A stretch of DNA of 64,000 nt, taken from contig OY979717.1 in assembly GCA_963855995.1 (NCBI GenBank), positions 48,249,744 to 48,313,743 on the forward strand. Direction: 5' to 3'. Below the pieces are notes generated by a model. It saw nothing but the letters and a program-made list of their open reading frames with translations. It was not told where the DNA came from and did not search any database. The position numbers and the translations under genes are program-made. Below are positions 44,885 through 57,243 of this stretch, piece by piece. The stretch comes from Muricea muricata. Its lineage: Eukaryota > Cnidaria > Anthozoa > Malacalcyonacea > Plexauridae. Position 1 is the stretch's first letter; the number at the start of each line of letters is the position of its first letter.

Positions 44885-46460
44885 AAACTTATAAATCTAC
44901 AAACTCTGTGTGTTACGTTTAAAAAACAAGCAGAAATGTTTTATCATGTTATCAATGTTTGGATATCGTAAAATAAGCTCTAATCTTCACAAAATTACTT
45001 TAAATGAAAGCGACAACATGTGATGCCTAGTTGGTATTCAGCGAATTTATACTATAATGGCAATACAAGTTTTTACAATTAATTAATTTAATCAGTCTGT
45101 CATAGTTTCAACTCCGGAGAAGGAAGGTGGGAGAAAATTTGGAACACGTTTGAAACTCATTACAAGGTTTCGGTCAAAAATTTGATCAAAATTGCTTAAA
45201 TTTACCAAAATTTAAGTATATGTTATTGTTCGTATGTATGGAAATGTAGCTAAATGAGCACTATTTTATCCCGAGCCAACGGGGCAAGGCGCCGTTCCGG
45301 GCGTTAGCCCGGGGCGAGGGTACTAATTCCGCCCCGCTATTTACACCCGGTAAAAAGGAAAGCATTAGCGAAGTCTAAAGTTCCAGGCGTATGGCCGCGA
45401 TGGCTGACCAACGAACGGTGGTCATTTATGATCTCAAGAATATGAAGGACTATCAGGAGTAGCGAACACTTAAGGCATCCGAAAAAACGAGAACTGAGAC
45501 GAAAACGACTGCCACAAGACTCTGGAAGAGAGATTAATTCAGGGAAAATACAGAGAAGCGCCAACAATTGACTGTGGCGTGAAAGACAAGGGAAGTTTGT
45601 TGATAATGCGTATTTATACTTGTGTTTTAATGCTTTATATAAAAGGCCGGCGTAGCCGGACCCCTCCTGTCTATTCATGATCACTGTTTAAATTCCAGAG
45701 TAAGTTTATGTTTTGTGAAAGCAAGACTGTCTTCTTATTACAGTATTTCAAAATAGTGACGAACTTTAGATGTGAAAGAATACGAGCGAAGATATAAAAT
45801 TGGCTTGAAACGGTTTTATTTCAAACTCAAAGTTTTATGTAGATAAAAATTTAGTTTCATAAATATTTCAAAACGTTTTATGTAATTAATAGGTCGTATT
45901 TTACACCAAATTTAAGCTTACATTAGGCATAATAACATACCAATGACAAATGTTGTACCAATTAAAAAAATTGTCAATAAAACAAGGATCAGTTTTTAAA
46001 AACTGGCATTTTGTCCTTTTGAAAAAATATACAGAAAGAATAAAAATTTCCGTGTTGCTATGACAACAACCTATGCAAATACTTCATGTAATTCCGAAAA
46101 TATAGTTGCATGCTTGGCTAGTGGCGAGGGGTTGCTGCATCATAGATATTAGAAAGAGAAATTGATTGGCAACGCTATTCAATACCATACACGATCTTCG
46201 GTTCAGTTATTTTGAATAAACAGAAAACAAACGTTGCACAACTCGCTATGGTAATTATGCGCATGAACGAAATTGAGTTCATGAGCATAATTACCATACA
46301 AGTTGGGCAATGTTTGCTTCTGGTGTGCTCAACTGAAGATAAAGTTTAACCATTTTTGATTAAAATAGCTACGGTCGTATTTTTCACCTGTGAATTATTT
46401 TCACACTTACAATAAAACTACAGTCTTGCTTTTACAAAACAAAGAAACGTAAACTTGAAA
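44885..46460. other. Intergenic; GC-richer repeat-like block at 45270-45690
   Basis: 45270-45690 is richer in G+C than its surroundings, with short palindromes (GGCCGGCGTAGCCGG) and TATATAAAAGG near its right end. It may be a SINE-like or gene-derived repeat. No supported frame. The rest is unremarkable. Confidence 0.4.
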
Positions 46461-47053
46461 ATTAAAATGTGGAATTATTACGGCTACTGAATAGTCTGAA
46501 TATAGCTACCTTTTATGTACGTTTCCGTTCTTGTTTCCTTCTGTTGGCGCGTTTTTTCGTCGTCTCCGTATTTTTTATTTATTTTTATTGTTTTTTAATG
46601 ATTTCGATTTGTTTCCCTACAGATTTCATGACATTTATTTTAAAAAACCCTCGTAATTCAATGACGTCAGCTAAAACGTCGACCGTCCAAACCAAACCAA
46701 ACCAACACATAATGGCGGATGACTTTCGCATCTCAGAATTAGTAACCCTTGCCCCGGGCTTCACCCGGGCAGCGCTCCGCGAGACGCATTTGTTTGAAAA
46801 CATAAACATTTAATGAGCCCATCATTGTTAATTCGAACCGCCCTGGAAGAAACCACAGGTCAACAACAAATAAAGCTATCCCAAACAATGTGCAAAGTAA
46901 ACTTACTAAAATCCAGGGAAACCCCCTTTTCGAGAAAAGTAAAATCGCATGCCCTTTCATACTACGACGTGGCCGATGTGCAAAAGGGACTAATCACACT
47001 CAAACGTAGATGACACTACTAAAAAATACCAATCAACTACTGTACCTAAGCAT

Positions 47054-47371
47054 ATGGTGTTCTGCCCCTTGCTGCGAAAGAGAGGTTTTTGCAAGAAAGG
47101 ACCGAGATGCGATTTTTGTCACAATAGCACTTATCAACCTACTATAAAACACCAATCCAATCTCACCAGCCCAAGGCAACCTGCCAAATTTTACCAGCAA
47201 CATAAAGTACCACACGCTTCTCAGAATCAGCTACCATACCCGAAGTATTTTCAACAGAATCCTCCACCAATTGTCGGATACCCCTTTTTTCACCAGTATT
47301 TGAAATGTCCGGATCCGTACCTTCCAGCTCTTATGGAGCTTCCAACAAGACCTCCCAGATTTTGGCTGTGA
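47054..47371 (+). pseudogene. CCCH zinc-finger protein, LINE ORF1-type relic
   Basis: CPLLRKRGFCKKGPRCDFCH is a CCCH-type finger, followed by a proline- and glutamine-rich tail (NPPPIVGYPF, then ALMELPTRPPRFW). Similar small proteins precede the endonuclease/RT frame in some invertebrate CR1-like LINEs (from memory). It lies immediately upstream of endonuclease and RT relics on the same strand. Confidence 0.55.
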
Positions 47372-47519
47372 CCCTTTTATACACCTAGTGGAAGCAGAAC
47401 TCATAAAGAAAATAATCAGCCTCAACCGATAATTGTTAAAATTTCTCCCCGTTTAAGAAGTTACTCACACAATAAGATACTGTGGACAGCAACGCTATTT
47501 CCATTGATCACTATTCACT

Positions 47520-47870
47520 TGGATAAGGAAGGATAGGATTTGTGCTCAACATGGTGGAGTGTGCATGTTTGTTAGAGATTCAATTCCAACGGCAATTATA
47601 CCAGAATATGACAGGGATGACGTGGAAATATTGTGGTGAAAATTACAACCTAGAAGACTACCTTGAGGGTTTTCTCACTTTATCGTTGCCACCGTCTACC
47701 ATCCCCCCACTGCTGACGATGCTTCAAAACTCCTTGTCCACTATTGAAGATCAACTGAATTATTTCAGCGATATAATTATGTTGACAGGAATATATAATT
47801 ATGACTGGCCTAAATTCATTGACGCCGTCCAAACGTTAATGATACCCCGTGAATGTCTCCATACCTGAAA
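47520..47870 (+). pseudogene. LINE AP-type endonuclease relic
   Basis: Mixed frames show RICAQHGGVCMFVRDSIPTA, then DRDDVEILW and VATVYHPPTADDASKL, the pattern of non-LTR retrotransposon endonucleases, which nick target DNA. Frameshifts prevent any full frame. Confidence 0.6.
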
Positions 47871-48159
47871 GATTTAACCCGTAAGCGCCATGCAAACAGC
47901 CGTAAAAGAGAACAATACCTTGCTTTATAAAGTCAACAGGGAAAGAAAGGCAGCCAGATCAAAATATTATCAAAGCAAGGTTGATTAGTATAAAGTCACT
48001 GATCCAAAGAAATGGTGGTCGTTCTGCAAAAAGATTTATGGCATGTCAAAAACAAACGCAAGTACTGGAAACGGAATCGACATCTACCAACTCTAAAATT
48101 AAACTGGCAAATGATATGAATTCAGCATTCCTTGAACCCCTCCAAAATTACCCCAAACT

Positions 48160-49595
48160 GTAGCCCAGCACCAAAATTCCCCATGTTGCCATCGAATCTG
48201 TTGAGAGGAAACTAAGAACAATTAAAGAGCTCAAAGCACCTGGACCAGATGATATCCCAAATTGGTTGCTGAAAAACTTCCACTATCTTCTTGCTAAGCT
48301 GAACCAATATGTTACCTAATTATCTCCCCCTTCCAAAAACAATGTTTACCTACGATATGGGAAAAGGCCAACGCCATTCCCATACCAAAAAAACCAACTC
48401 ATTGAAGAATTTAATGAAGACCTTCGGCCGATTTTTCTTACGCCGACTTTGTCCAAGATCGCTGAAGAATGCGTTGTGCAAGAATATGTGAAACCTGCCG
48501 TTTTAAAACATATTAGATCCGACCAATATGGCTGTGTGTATACCTGATCCATCATTGACTTGAAGCAACTGATGTTATGGGCTCAGAAGTAAGAGTTATT
48601 TTAATGGATTACAAAAAAGCGTTTGATATAATCAATCATAATGTATTAATGAGTAAATTGAAAAACTAGGGAATAAACCCATATATTTTAAATTGGATTC
48701 AGGACATTTTGAGTGACCGAAAGCAAAGAGTAAAGCCCGAAAGTGACATAATTTCATGTTGGAATGAAGTTTTGGTGGGTGTTCCTCAAGGTTTGAAACT
48801 AGGACCATGGATATTCCTTGTGATGATAAACGATTTGGAGATTAAATCATCGAACGGAAATGCAATTTTCGTAGATGATACAACATCCTTTGAAATAGTG
48901 AAGAATAATCAGGAAAGCACAGCGCAAGTTATTGTTAATGAATTTGCCGATTGGTCGATTCAGAATAAATTCCAAGTTCAACCAAGGAAATGTAAAGAAT
49001 TACGAATGTCCTTTAAACATGCTCCTTCCGTCTTCAGAGATTTATACATAAATGACACACCTATAGAAACTGTGGTTTTCTTTCAGGTACTGGGCCTGAC
49101 GATTCAAAGTAATCTTAAATGGGACCAACAAGTGAAAAAAATGTGCAAGAAGGCGTCTAAGCGTCTAGACTTCCTATCACATGCAGTTAAAACGAGCTAA
49201 AGTTCAGCGTAAAGATTGAGTGAAACTTTACGTTGCGTGCATCCGCCCCGTATTGACACATGCTTGTGAAGTTTATAATTTTAATCTACAAGAGAAACAA
49301 AAATCATCCTTGGAGCCCATCCAAAAAAGAGCAATGAAAGCTATTCATGGCTTTGATACACCGTACGATGTTGCCCTAAAATCATCAAGCTTAGTAAAGC
49401 TCTCTACTTAACAGGACAAACTCTGCGATGATTTTTTACTCAAGATATCTAGTAATACAAATGATAAACTTTTTAAATATGAGAACAAACCTAGCCTTAA
49501 GAAACATTGGAAAGTTTTTAGTGACACTGACCGTTTTAAAAATTCTTTTATTAATGCTAAATGTAGTCGTTTTGATGCAACTAATTGTGAATAAT
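48160..49595 (+). pseudogene. LINE reverse transcriptase relic (CR1-like)
   Basis: APGPDDIPNWLLKNF, PTLSKIAEECVVQEYVKPAV and DQYGCV precede VPQGLKLGPWIFLVMINDLE and the catalytic block IFVDDTTSFEIV (FVDD), then VLGLTIQSNLKWDQQV and PIQKRAMKAIHGF. This is the order of CR1-like reverse transcriptases. Several stops and frameshifts occur. The 3' end fades near 49600 without a clear tail. Confidence 0.8.
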
Positions 49596-49904
49596 TAATC
49601 ATATCCCCCTAAATAATTTCACTGTAGTTATAATATACATTAGTATAATTTCTTTAGTAGATAATGGTTTTCAAGCATTTTGATTGGTTGCCTGACCAGT
49701 AAATATGAGGCATTAATATAAATTTCCAGGTGACTATTGATTTTCCTGCATTCTGATTGGTCAAGTTTCGCTGTCTCTGAAGTGATAGTCACTGACCAGT
49801 GACTATAGCTTTTTGATTTTTGCTTTTCTATACAGTAATAAATTTGAAGTGAATTTTTGTAAAGTTTAGTTGATTATTATTTGTAAACACCTGGAAAATT
49901 ACAC

Positions 49905-50015
49905 TAAAACAATTAGTCGCCTGAGGCTCTGTAATTACAAGCCTATATTCACTTCGCCTTCGGCTAAGTGAATATAGGCTTGTAATCACCTCGCCTTTGG
50001 CGACTAACTGTTAAT
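49905..50015. repeat. Palindromic repeat with CTTCGG apex (AATTAGTCGCC family)
   Basis: AGCCTATATTCACTTCGCCT pairs with AGTGAATATAGGCTTGTAAT around CTTCGG (49958-49963); outer TTAGTCGCCTGAGG pairs with CTTTGGCGACTAA. A similar palindrome lies at 59598-59705. Confidence 0.75.
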
Positions 50016-50606
50016 TATTTACTAGTTGGCATTTTTTCAAAATGGCCGCCAATGAGAGTCGTTTTGATGTATTATACTTTTGCCAAAATTAGCGAATGAA
50101 GAAAAATTGCATTAAGGTGGCTCCCTAGGGCGAAAAGGTCAAACATATACATTAAAAATAGTTCTATCGATTGAATTCCGTAAAAATTGGTGTTAAGGTT
50201 AATGAAAGATACACCTTTGCCACTGCGAAATATTGAAAAAATTCACCGAAGGAACTGCAAGAAATTCAATGTTGTGTTTCTTTGTTTTTGCTAAAAATTT
50301 TTTCAAAATTTATTGTTTCACGCGAGCAGTCACGCGTGTGTTTTGCCTGAATTGAGACACGCAAAGACACGCAAGACTTTGGACATTCTATATGTGTTGT
50401 ATCATGTGGTTAACATTACAATCAACACTGGAACAAAAACAAGTATTTATATAGTGATAAACCAAATGGCCGATCGAGATTATATTGTAATTATTCCTTG
50501 GTTTTTTTGGCGAAATGATCAACAATGCTGCTAAAATTCGTGCCGTACGAGTTACTCTTGGCGACGATTGCAATGTATTCGATGGAGGTTTTGAGAGAAT
50601 TGCAAT

Positions 50607-53600
50607 TCATCCATCCTTCCCATGCTTGTCAAAAACTTCGTGGAGATCACTGTATGTCAAACCAGAACCTGCAATTTTCTCAGCTACATTCTTTTTTATA
50701 AAGCCGTTCTTTGTGCGTGGATCAAACATGATTTCGTTAAAGGTTTGCATATTGTGATGGCGACGATCAAGGTATTTCATATCCTCGAGCGCGTGGTTTG
50801 TAGTTACCAGATGCGAATGATCAACGATCGTTCTTGTTGGCAGTTCAAGCTTAGATGAAAAAAGCATTTTTCGAAGAGCAAGGACATCTTCTAAGGAGTC
50901 GCGTACATCGAATGTTTCGTGAAACAATGCCTGGTAAAGAGACGATTGATTAAGTTTTGGAAATGTACCCTTTGTATTCTTTAATAGTGGATATTCACAT
51001 TTAACGAGTTCTTTGAACAATGGCAGAGAATTAGCGAACCAAACGTCCATCAAATGTAAACTACTTGCAAAACTTTCTCCAGCGCTTCTCAAAAGTATTG
51101 GAGTGTCGAAAGTTGCGACGTTGTGTCCAATAAGTACAGTAACTATGGGTTTGCTTGTTGTGGCTTTAGCTCGGTCAATTGACAGTGATATATATCTCTG
51201 GAGTTTGGTTAGGGCTTCATGGAAGGTATTAATATTTGTTTTTTAAAGAGCTTCCGTTCACCTTTGATAAGTCTTATTTCAAGATTGTTTACTCTCGAAG
51301 CAAAAAAATCGATGTCATTTGTTGGCAATACGTATTCTGAAAATCTATGCGAACCAGATATGTCACATACTGATAATTGGCATATTTGGGCAAGCTTGCC
51401 AGTCGTATTTGTTTCTGTGTCAAACATCAAGAAATTGCAGTTTTTGTTTTCGTCAAATTGGACTTTTTCTGCTAGTGCTCTAGGGGTATAAGGAAGTACA
51501 ATGTTCTCAATTTCTTTGAATTGTTCTGATGATATTTCTTGGGACTTTGCCTGTCCTAAGTTTTTGTTGGACTTAGTTGAGTTTCTGTTTGTGTTCATGT
51601 CTAGATTCAGTCCAACCCCTGTTTGGTAAGTTGTACCTTCCTTTGCTTCTTTTCTAGCTGTTTGTGCAGAACTGCTCAAGTGCTTTTGTATCCGTCTTTT
51701 GAATTTTATGGTAGATTTTCTACATTTATCTTTGTTTACTTTTGTGGTCATCTTTTCATTGTAATCTTTGCAAAATGTCCCAGGTTCAATATTGATTGCC
51801 TCCAATGTTCTGTCAACATAAGCATATCGAAGATTTCTTTGAGCAACAGCACATGCGACCCGAAAATCGTTGCTGTCACTACCACCGTAAAATCTAATTT
51901 TTGGATTTTTTATCTGACCACACTGTTAAGGGTTTCGTTCCTTTGCGAATTTGAACATGGTGCAACTTTGGTAACCACAGTCTCGGTATAGTCGTCACTG
52001 AATATATTAGTAAGTGCATTTTTAAGGCTTTCACCAAAAAGATCTTTACCGTGTGGAAGACTTTTATGCTTGTAATTGTTCAGGTCAAGTTTGTATCCAC
52101 ACCAACTTATTTTGCATTCTGTGTGGTCTCCAAATGCATGAGGTATAATGCATTCAATTGATTTTTTTATTTCTTCTGAGTTCCCTTTGTTTTGAGTTAT
52201 AGCATAGGAAAAGCATTTGACCAAGTAATTTATGGCCTTTTGGGATAATGTTGAACTGTTTGGAAATCTTGCATTTGGAAATCTTGTTTTAAGTTATATA
52301 GACGTGTAGTTAATGATCTTTTAATATGTACGATGTCACTCAGCTTCTCAACCTTGTAGCCAACTTTTTCACAACGAATGTGTGCTTCTGTTGTGGAGTC
52401 GTCATCTCCAGTATTTGTAGAGTACTTTACATTATGTTTAGGACCATTATTAAACAATTCTACTAGAGCAGAAGGTTCCATTACCTTTGAAGAATCTGTG
52501 TGATTTTTGCGACAGTCATGAGGTGTTACAGGGGCATTGTTTCTTTTAGCATGATCACAAAAGCGGCAGAATTTTGCTCTTGTTGTGTAGTCTAAGACTT
52601 CTGCTGTGGTCAAACTTATAACAGCAGCTTGTCCTGTCAAAGAATTGTGACCCTTTCCTCTTTTTTGCCAGCCCATGTCAAATGAACAAGGGACTGAGAC
52701 CAGATTGTCTTCATCACATTCAGCTGTGTTGGTCATGAGTTCATTTCGTATTGAGTTTGTTGCTTTTTCACAACTGTTCTTAGCAATTGCTTCAATAGCC
52801 TGTCCAACCTCTCTTCCTCTTTGTTTAAAAGTAATTGAATTTATTGTAGGTATGTTCATGCAAGATAAAATATTATTAATATGAGTTTGGCCAATACCAG
52901 CATGGAGGCAACCAAGAGTTACTCGTGTGTTTATATCAAATGCCTTTGGACCTCGATTGATCAGCCTTATTCAAATGACCACAGGATGGACAGCGGATAG
53001 TAAATGTACTGGCTAGGCCATTTCTCTTTTCATCACAAATATTGAAGGGCAAGTAACCTAGATAATTTAAATATAGTTTAGTTATATACTTTAGCTAATA
53101 GTTTGTTACATTTAGATAGTTTATTAATAACTAAAGGTTTATTTTCTACATTTATAGGTAGTGATTAGAATGATTTTGTAAACTGTTTTAAAAATATATA
53201 ATATGTTATTTTTGCAACCAAACTTTGCCTGAATAGCAATTGCTGCAATTTTCAAAACATTTCTGGAAGTGTTCCATATCTACAATTCTGCTTCCATGCA
53301 CATTTTTTTTCTTCAGAAAGAGAACCCTAAAAGTAAGTAAGTATATTGAAATGAATTTTTTAAGTATATTGAAATATTTGACTCTGTATTGCTAGTTTAC
53401 ATTACAAATAATATAAGCAAGTGGAATATCTTGTACTGTACCTTTTCACTTCTTGTTTGCCGTTTTGAAGGGGGTTCATTCTCGTCACATTCGTCAAAAA
53501 CAAGTAGTGCTGTGCACCGGAGCCGGAGGGCCGGAGCCGGAGTTTTGCCCTATTTTGCCGGAGCCGGAGCTGGAGCCGGAGTTTGTTCACCTCCGGCAAA

Positions 53601-54395
53601 ACTCCGGCATCACTTATTTGTGCAGCAAACTGCTATCATAGATCAACGAAAAACTAACTCCATCGAAGAAAAAGTAAATACAGCCCAATACAGCTTGAAA
53701 CAAACATACAAATTATAATTATGGTATTTTATGTTATTTTTGTATGACTGTGACGTCCGCAAGACGGTAAAGCATGTGAAAATTTTACCTAAAAATTTCA
53801 TCAAACGCTGCAACGCTATGCTTACAATATTGACATTATTGTCAACATGAAAGGTCGAATATGTGTTTTAAAGAATAACTGAAACATCACCCTCATCAGT
53901 AAGGTCGGAGAGCAGATTCTTTCCTTTGGCGGGTAACATTGTAACAGGAAACATTGGTAAACTTGCTTTCATTAAGTTTGATAATAAAAAGTTTTAACCA
54001 CATTGACCTTGCGTCTTGTTTTTGCAAATACAATACCGTGCATCATGCATATTACAAAATGTTAATGCGAAGAATGCGAAGTGTTAAATAAAAAACAAAG
54101 ATGGCGTTTCCAATTTAAACTGTAAACTGTTTTTTTTTCCCGTAGCCGGAGTTTTTTTTGCCGGAGCCGGAGCCGGAGCCGGAGGTGACAAAACCGGAGT
54201 TTGCACAGCACTAAAAACAAGCCTTCTTCTTGCAGCTAAACCTTTTCTCATCGGATGTAAACTTTTCTGTTTGTGCCCAACTTTGCGTAATTTTGAAAAG
54301 CACCCGTTTGAATTCCGTTTATTTTGACGGTTTTTTTGAGGAGACTCTGCGATACCGGTTTTAGGGATTGAACATAAACTTTCTTTGTTATCCAT
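50607..54395 (-). pseudogene. Kolobok-like transposase fused to a DEDD exonuclease domain
   Basis: Exon 1 begins at 54395 (MDNKESLCSIPKTG, basic), is split by a hAT MITE and ends near 53430. A short exon (HGSRIVDMEHFQKCFENCSN, about 53220-53300) follows, then the main part from about 53055. Transposase motifs: CSFDMGWQKRGKGHNS, CRFCDHAKR with HDCRKNH (zinc-like), TGDDDSTT, IPHAFGDHTEC and SQRNETLNS. The C-terminal part has exonuclease motifs FLMFDTETNT, LIGHNVATFDTP and DSLEDVLALRKML. In the last, arginine sits where DEDDh enzymes have histidine. Frameshifts near 52240 and 51240 and a stop near 51905 break the copy. Confidence 0.75.
53497..54221. mobile_element. hAT-type MITE, 709 bp, inside Kolobok exon 1
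   Basis: Ends TAGTGCTGTGCA are perfect inverted repeats at 53505 and 54213, flanked by an 8-bp duplication AAAACAAG (53497-53504, 54214-54221). Subterminal CCGGAGCCGGAG repeats lie inside both ends. Removing it rejoins two parts of the transposase exon. Confidence 0.9.
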
Positions 54396-54517
54396 GCATT
54401 AAACGGCGTCAGAAGAACAAATATACAGCGCTCCAAACACCGAAAGTACGTGCGGAAATTTGCACCACCAATTGCCACGATACGACTTCGTACGGCGGCC
54501 GAAAAAGTAAAGGAAAC

Positions 54518-54663
54518 TGTAGAATATTATTTATGCATGTTTTATGCATGTTGCTAAGTAATTAGATGCATGACTGCAAACTGTAACTAGGTGAGGCTTA
54601 TATAACATGTTGATGTATTTTATCCGTAGTCAAATATAACTTATATAACTTGAAAGAACTACA
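54518..54663 (+). repeat. 5' LTR
   Basis: 146 bp, TGTAGAAT to GAACTACA, containing TATATAAC boxes. One difference from the 3' LTR (GATGTATTTT versus GATATATTTT). Confidence 0.95.
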
Positions 54664-54700
54664 TGGTGTCAGGTGTAAAAAAATTTGAGAAATTAAGAAT

Positions 54701-55126
54701 ATGGCTGAGTCTTGCTTTCAGAAACCTGGTCCGCTGATATTCGACGGCAATGTAGCCGAAAATTGGAGACGTTTTGTGCAAGAATATGATGTGTTTATTG
54801 CTGCAGCGTGTGGCAACAAATCGAAGAAAACTCAAGCATATATTTTGCTAAATTTGGCCGGAGGTGAAGCTATTGAGCGAGAAAAATCATTTACTTATGG
54901 CGAAGGCGAAAGTAAAGAAGATCCTGACTGTTTAAAACAGAAATTTGGAGAATTGTGCAACCCACAAGCGAATGTTACAATGGAACGGCACAAATTCAAC
55001 ACTCGCGTTCAGCAGCGCGGAGAATCAGTTCAGTCGTACGTCTCAGATTTAAAGAATAAAGCTAGCACTTGCGAGTTTGGAGATTTGAAAGATGAAATGA
55101 TTAAAGATCGATTAGTGTGGAATTGA
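54701..55126 (+). pseudogene. Gypsy gag, N-terminal part, frameshifted
   Basis: 141 codons from MAESCFQKPGPLIFDG through a capsid-like region (RHKFNTRVQQRGESVQSYV). The frame ends early at a one-base loss near 55118, with another indel by about 55160, before the zinc-knuckle part resumes in the frame at 55225. Confidence 0.85.
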
Positions 55127-55224
55127 AAATGATAAGCTGAGAAGGAGTCTTATTACGAGAAGACAAATTAACTTTACAGAAAGCGATTGAACTGTGTCAG
55201 ATAAGCGAACTGTCTGAACAAAGA

Positions 55225-57201
55225 ATGAAAGAGCTAGCTAGTACACATGAAGTGAATGAAGTAAAATATCCACGTCAAAGAGACCCGAGAAATCGACAAC
55301 GACAGCGACAGCAAACTGAAGAGAAACAACAGCAACAGCAACACCGGCATCAGCAGCGGCAAGCGTCTGGCTACAGAAATGAAAGCGGCAAGTCGCGACA
55401 ATCGGCTGAAAAAAAAGGCGAGGGGTATCGACAGAAATCGTGTACGTATTGTGGTAACGTACATAGACAGCGAAACTGCCCAGCATATGGGAAAGAATGT
55501 CGCGCGTGTGGTAAACTTAATCACTTTGAAAGAGTTTGTCGATCAACTGCGACTCAAGCAACGAAACAAAACCAGCAAATAAATACAGTATTAGAAGAAA
55601 AACAAGGCATTCAACCATTTCTTATTGAAACATTGGGTACATATAATATACAAACAGTTAGTCATGAGGCATTATATGTTACAGTAGAAGTGCACAGCAA
55701 GGCACTTAAGTTGAAGGTAGACGCTGGTGCTAAATGCAATGTGTTACCGAAACATATCATAGATTCGTTGAATATTTCTAACAAGATTGATTGCAATAAT
55801 CAGGTTAAGCTGGTTAGCTATAGTGGAAATACAATAGACACAACAGGCCAAATATACCTTCATTGCAAATACAATGGTGAAATTCATGAATTATTGTTTC
55901 AAGTTATAGATCAATCATTTGAGCCTTTAATAGGTTTACAAAGTTCACTTGATTTGAATGTTGTCACCATTAATAATGTGGATTCAGTATTACAATCTTC
56001 TAGTTTAAAAACATACAAGTCACATGATATTTGTACAGTTATAAGCAAGGCATATATTGGTCAACATTATAAGGATATCTTTGGCGCAGATCTTGGTAAA
56101 CTTCCCGTGGAGTATCATATGAAGCTAGATCCACAAGTTAAACCCGTTATTCGACCACCAAGACGAATCCCCGTATCTATGCAAGAGAAAGTTAAAGCGG
56201 AGTTGGAAAGAATGGTAAACATTGGGGTGATAGAATCAGTAACTGAACCAACTGGCTGGGTTTCCTTATTTGTAGCTGTAAAGAAGAAAGGAAAAGATGA
56301 AATCAGATTATGTATTGATCCAAGAGATCTCAACCATGCTATTCAGCGACAGCACTATCCAATGAGAACAATTGAGGAGGTAGCAGCACGAATTCCAAAT
56401 GCAAAGTTTTTTACCGTTCTTGATGCTTCGAGGGGTTTTTGGCAGATCCCTCTGGATTATGAATCTTCGCTGAAGACAACGTTTAATACTCCGTATGGTA
56501 GATATCGTTTTTGTCGTCTACCCTTTGGCATCAAGTCGGCATCAGAAGTATTTCAGAAGGCGATGGATCATCTTTTGGAAGGGTATCCGTGTGAAGTCAT
56601 TGTAGATGATATCCTAGTTTGGGGATCCACTGAAGCAGAGCACGACAGAAATCTCCTCAAAGTATTGGATAGAATTCGAGAAATCAACCTGAAGCTTAAA
56701 TGGGACAAATGCAAATTCAAAGTGAATGAGGTGGGGTATGTTGGTCACCTTTTAACTGCGGAAGGACTAAAACCAGATCCAGAAAAGGTTCGTGCAATAG
56801 TAGAGATGAAGATTCCAGAAAACGTAAAAGATTTGCAGCGATTTCTTGGTATGGTGCGTTATCTTTCTAAGTTTGTTCCTCGATTGAGTGAACTTGCTTT
56901 ACCACTGCAACACCTATTACATGCAGATGTACCTTGGATTTGGGATGGAGTCTGTCAAAGAGCTTTTGACAAGCTCAAAGCTGCGATCACTTCAACACCT
57001 GCATTAAAGTTCTACGATGTGAGTAAACCAGTCACGTTGACTTGTGATGCCTCGTTTGGTGGCCTTGGGGCCGCATGTTTGCAAGATGGTCTGCCGGTAG
57101 CATATGCTTCAAGATCCTTGACCAAAACAGAACAGAATTATGCGCAAATTGAAAAAGAACTTTTGGCTGTGACATTTGCGTGTAACAAGTTTCATGATTA
57201 A
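55225..57201 (+). CDS. Gypsy gag C-terminus, protease, reverse transcriptase and partial RNase H
   Basis: 658 codons. Zinc knuckles CTYCGNVHRQRNC and CRACGKLNHFERVC lie at residues 73-105. The protease motif is VDAGAK (D166; DAG rather than the usual DTG/DSG). The RT palm has motif A at TVLDASRGFWQIPL (D400) and VIVDDILVWG (D461-D462). RNase H starts at TCDASFGGLGA. TAA at 57199-57201 truncates RNase H; the frame resumes immediately beyond. It would copy element RNA into DNA if expressed whole. K02A2.6-like (Mag-type) clade. Confidence 0.9.
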   Translation: MKELASTHEVNEVKYPRQRDPRNRQRQRQQTEEKQQQQQHRHQQRQASGYRNESGKSRQSAEKKGEGYRQKSCTYCGNVHRQRNCPAYGKECRACGKLNHFERVCRSTATQATKQNQQINTVLEEKQGIQPFLIETLGTYNIQTVSHEALYVTVEVHSKALKLKVDAGAKCNVLPKHIIDSLNISNKIDCNNQVKLVSYSGNTIDTTGQIYLHCKYNGEIHELLFQVIDQSFEPLIGLQSSLDLNVVTINNVDSVLQSSSLKTYKSHDICTVISKAYIGQHYKDIFGADLGKLPVEYHMKLDPQVKPVIRPPRRIPVSMQEKVKAELERMVNIGVIESVTEPTGWVSLFVAVKKKGKDEIRLCIDPRDLNHAIQRQHYPMRTIEEVAARIPNAKFFTVLDASRGFWQIPLDYESSLKTTFNTPYGRYRFCRLPFGIKSASEVFQKAMDHLLEGYPCEVIVDDILVWGSTEAEHDRNLLKVLDRIREINLKLKWDKCKFKVNEVGYVGHLLTAEGLKPDPEKVRAIVEMKIPENVKDLQRFLGMVRYLSKFVPRLSELALPLQHLLHADVPWIWDGVCQRAFDKLKAAITSTPALKFYDVSKPVTLTCDASFGGLGAACLQDGLPVAYASRSLTKTEQNYAQIEKELLAVTFACNKFHD

Positions 57202-57243
57202 ATTCTTGGAAAGAATGTTACAGTTGAATCCGATCATAAGCCC

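Noticed and set aside
53515-53605. CCGGAG repeats as a CpG-island promoter
   Set aside because: They are subterminal repeats of a hAT MITE and occur at its other end too.
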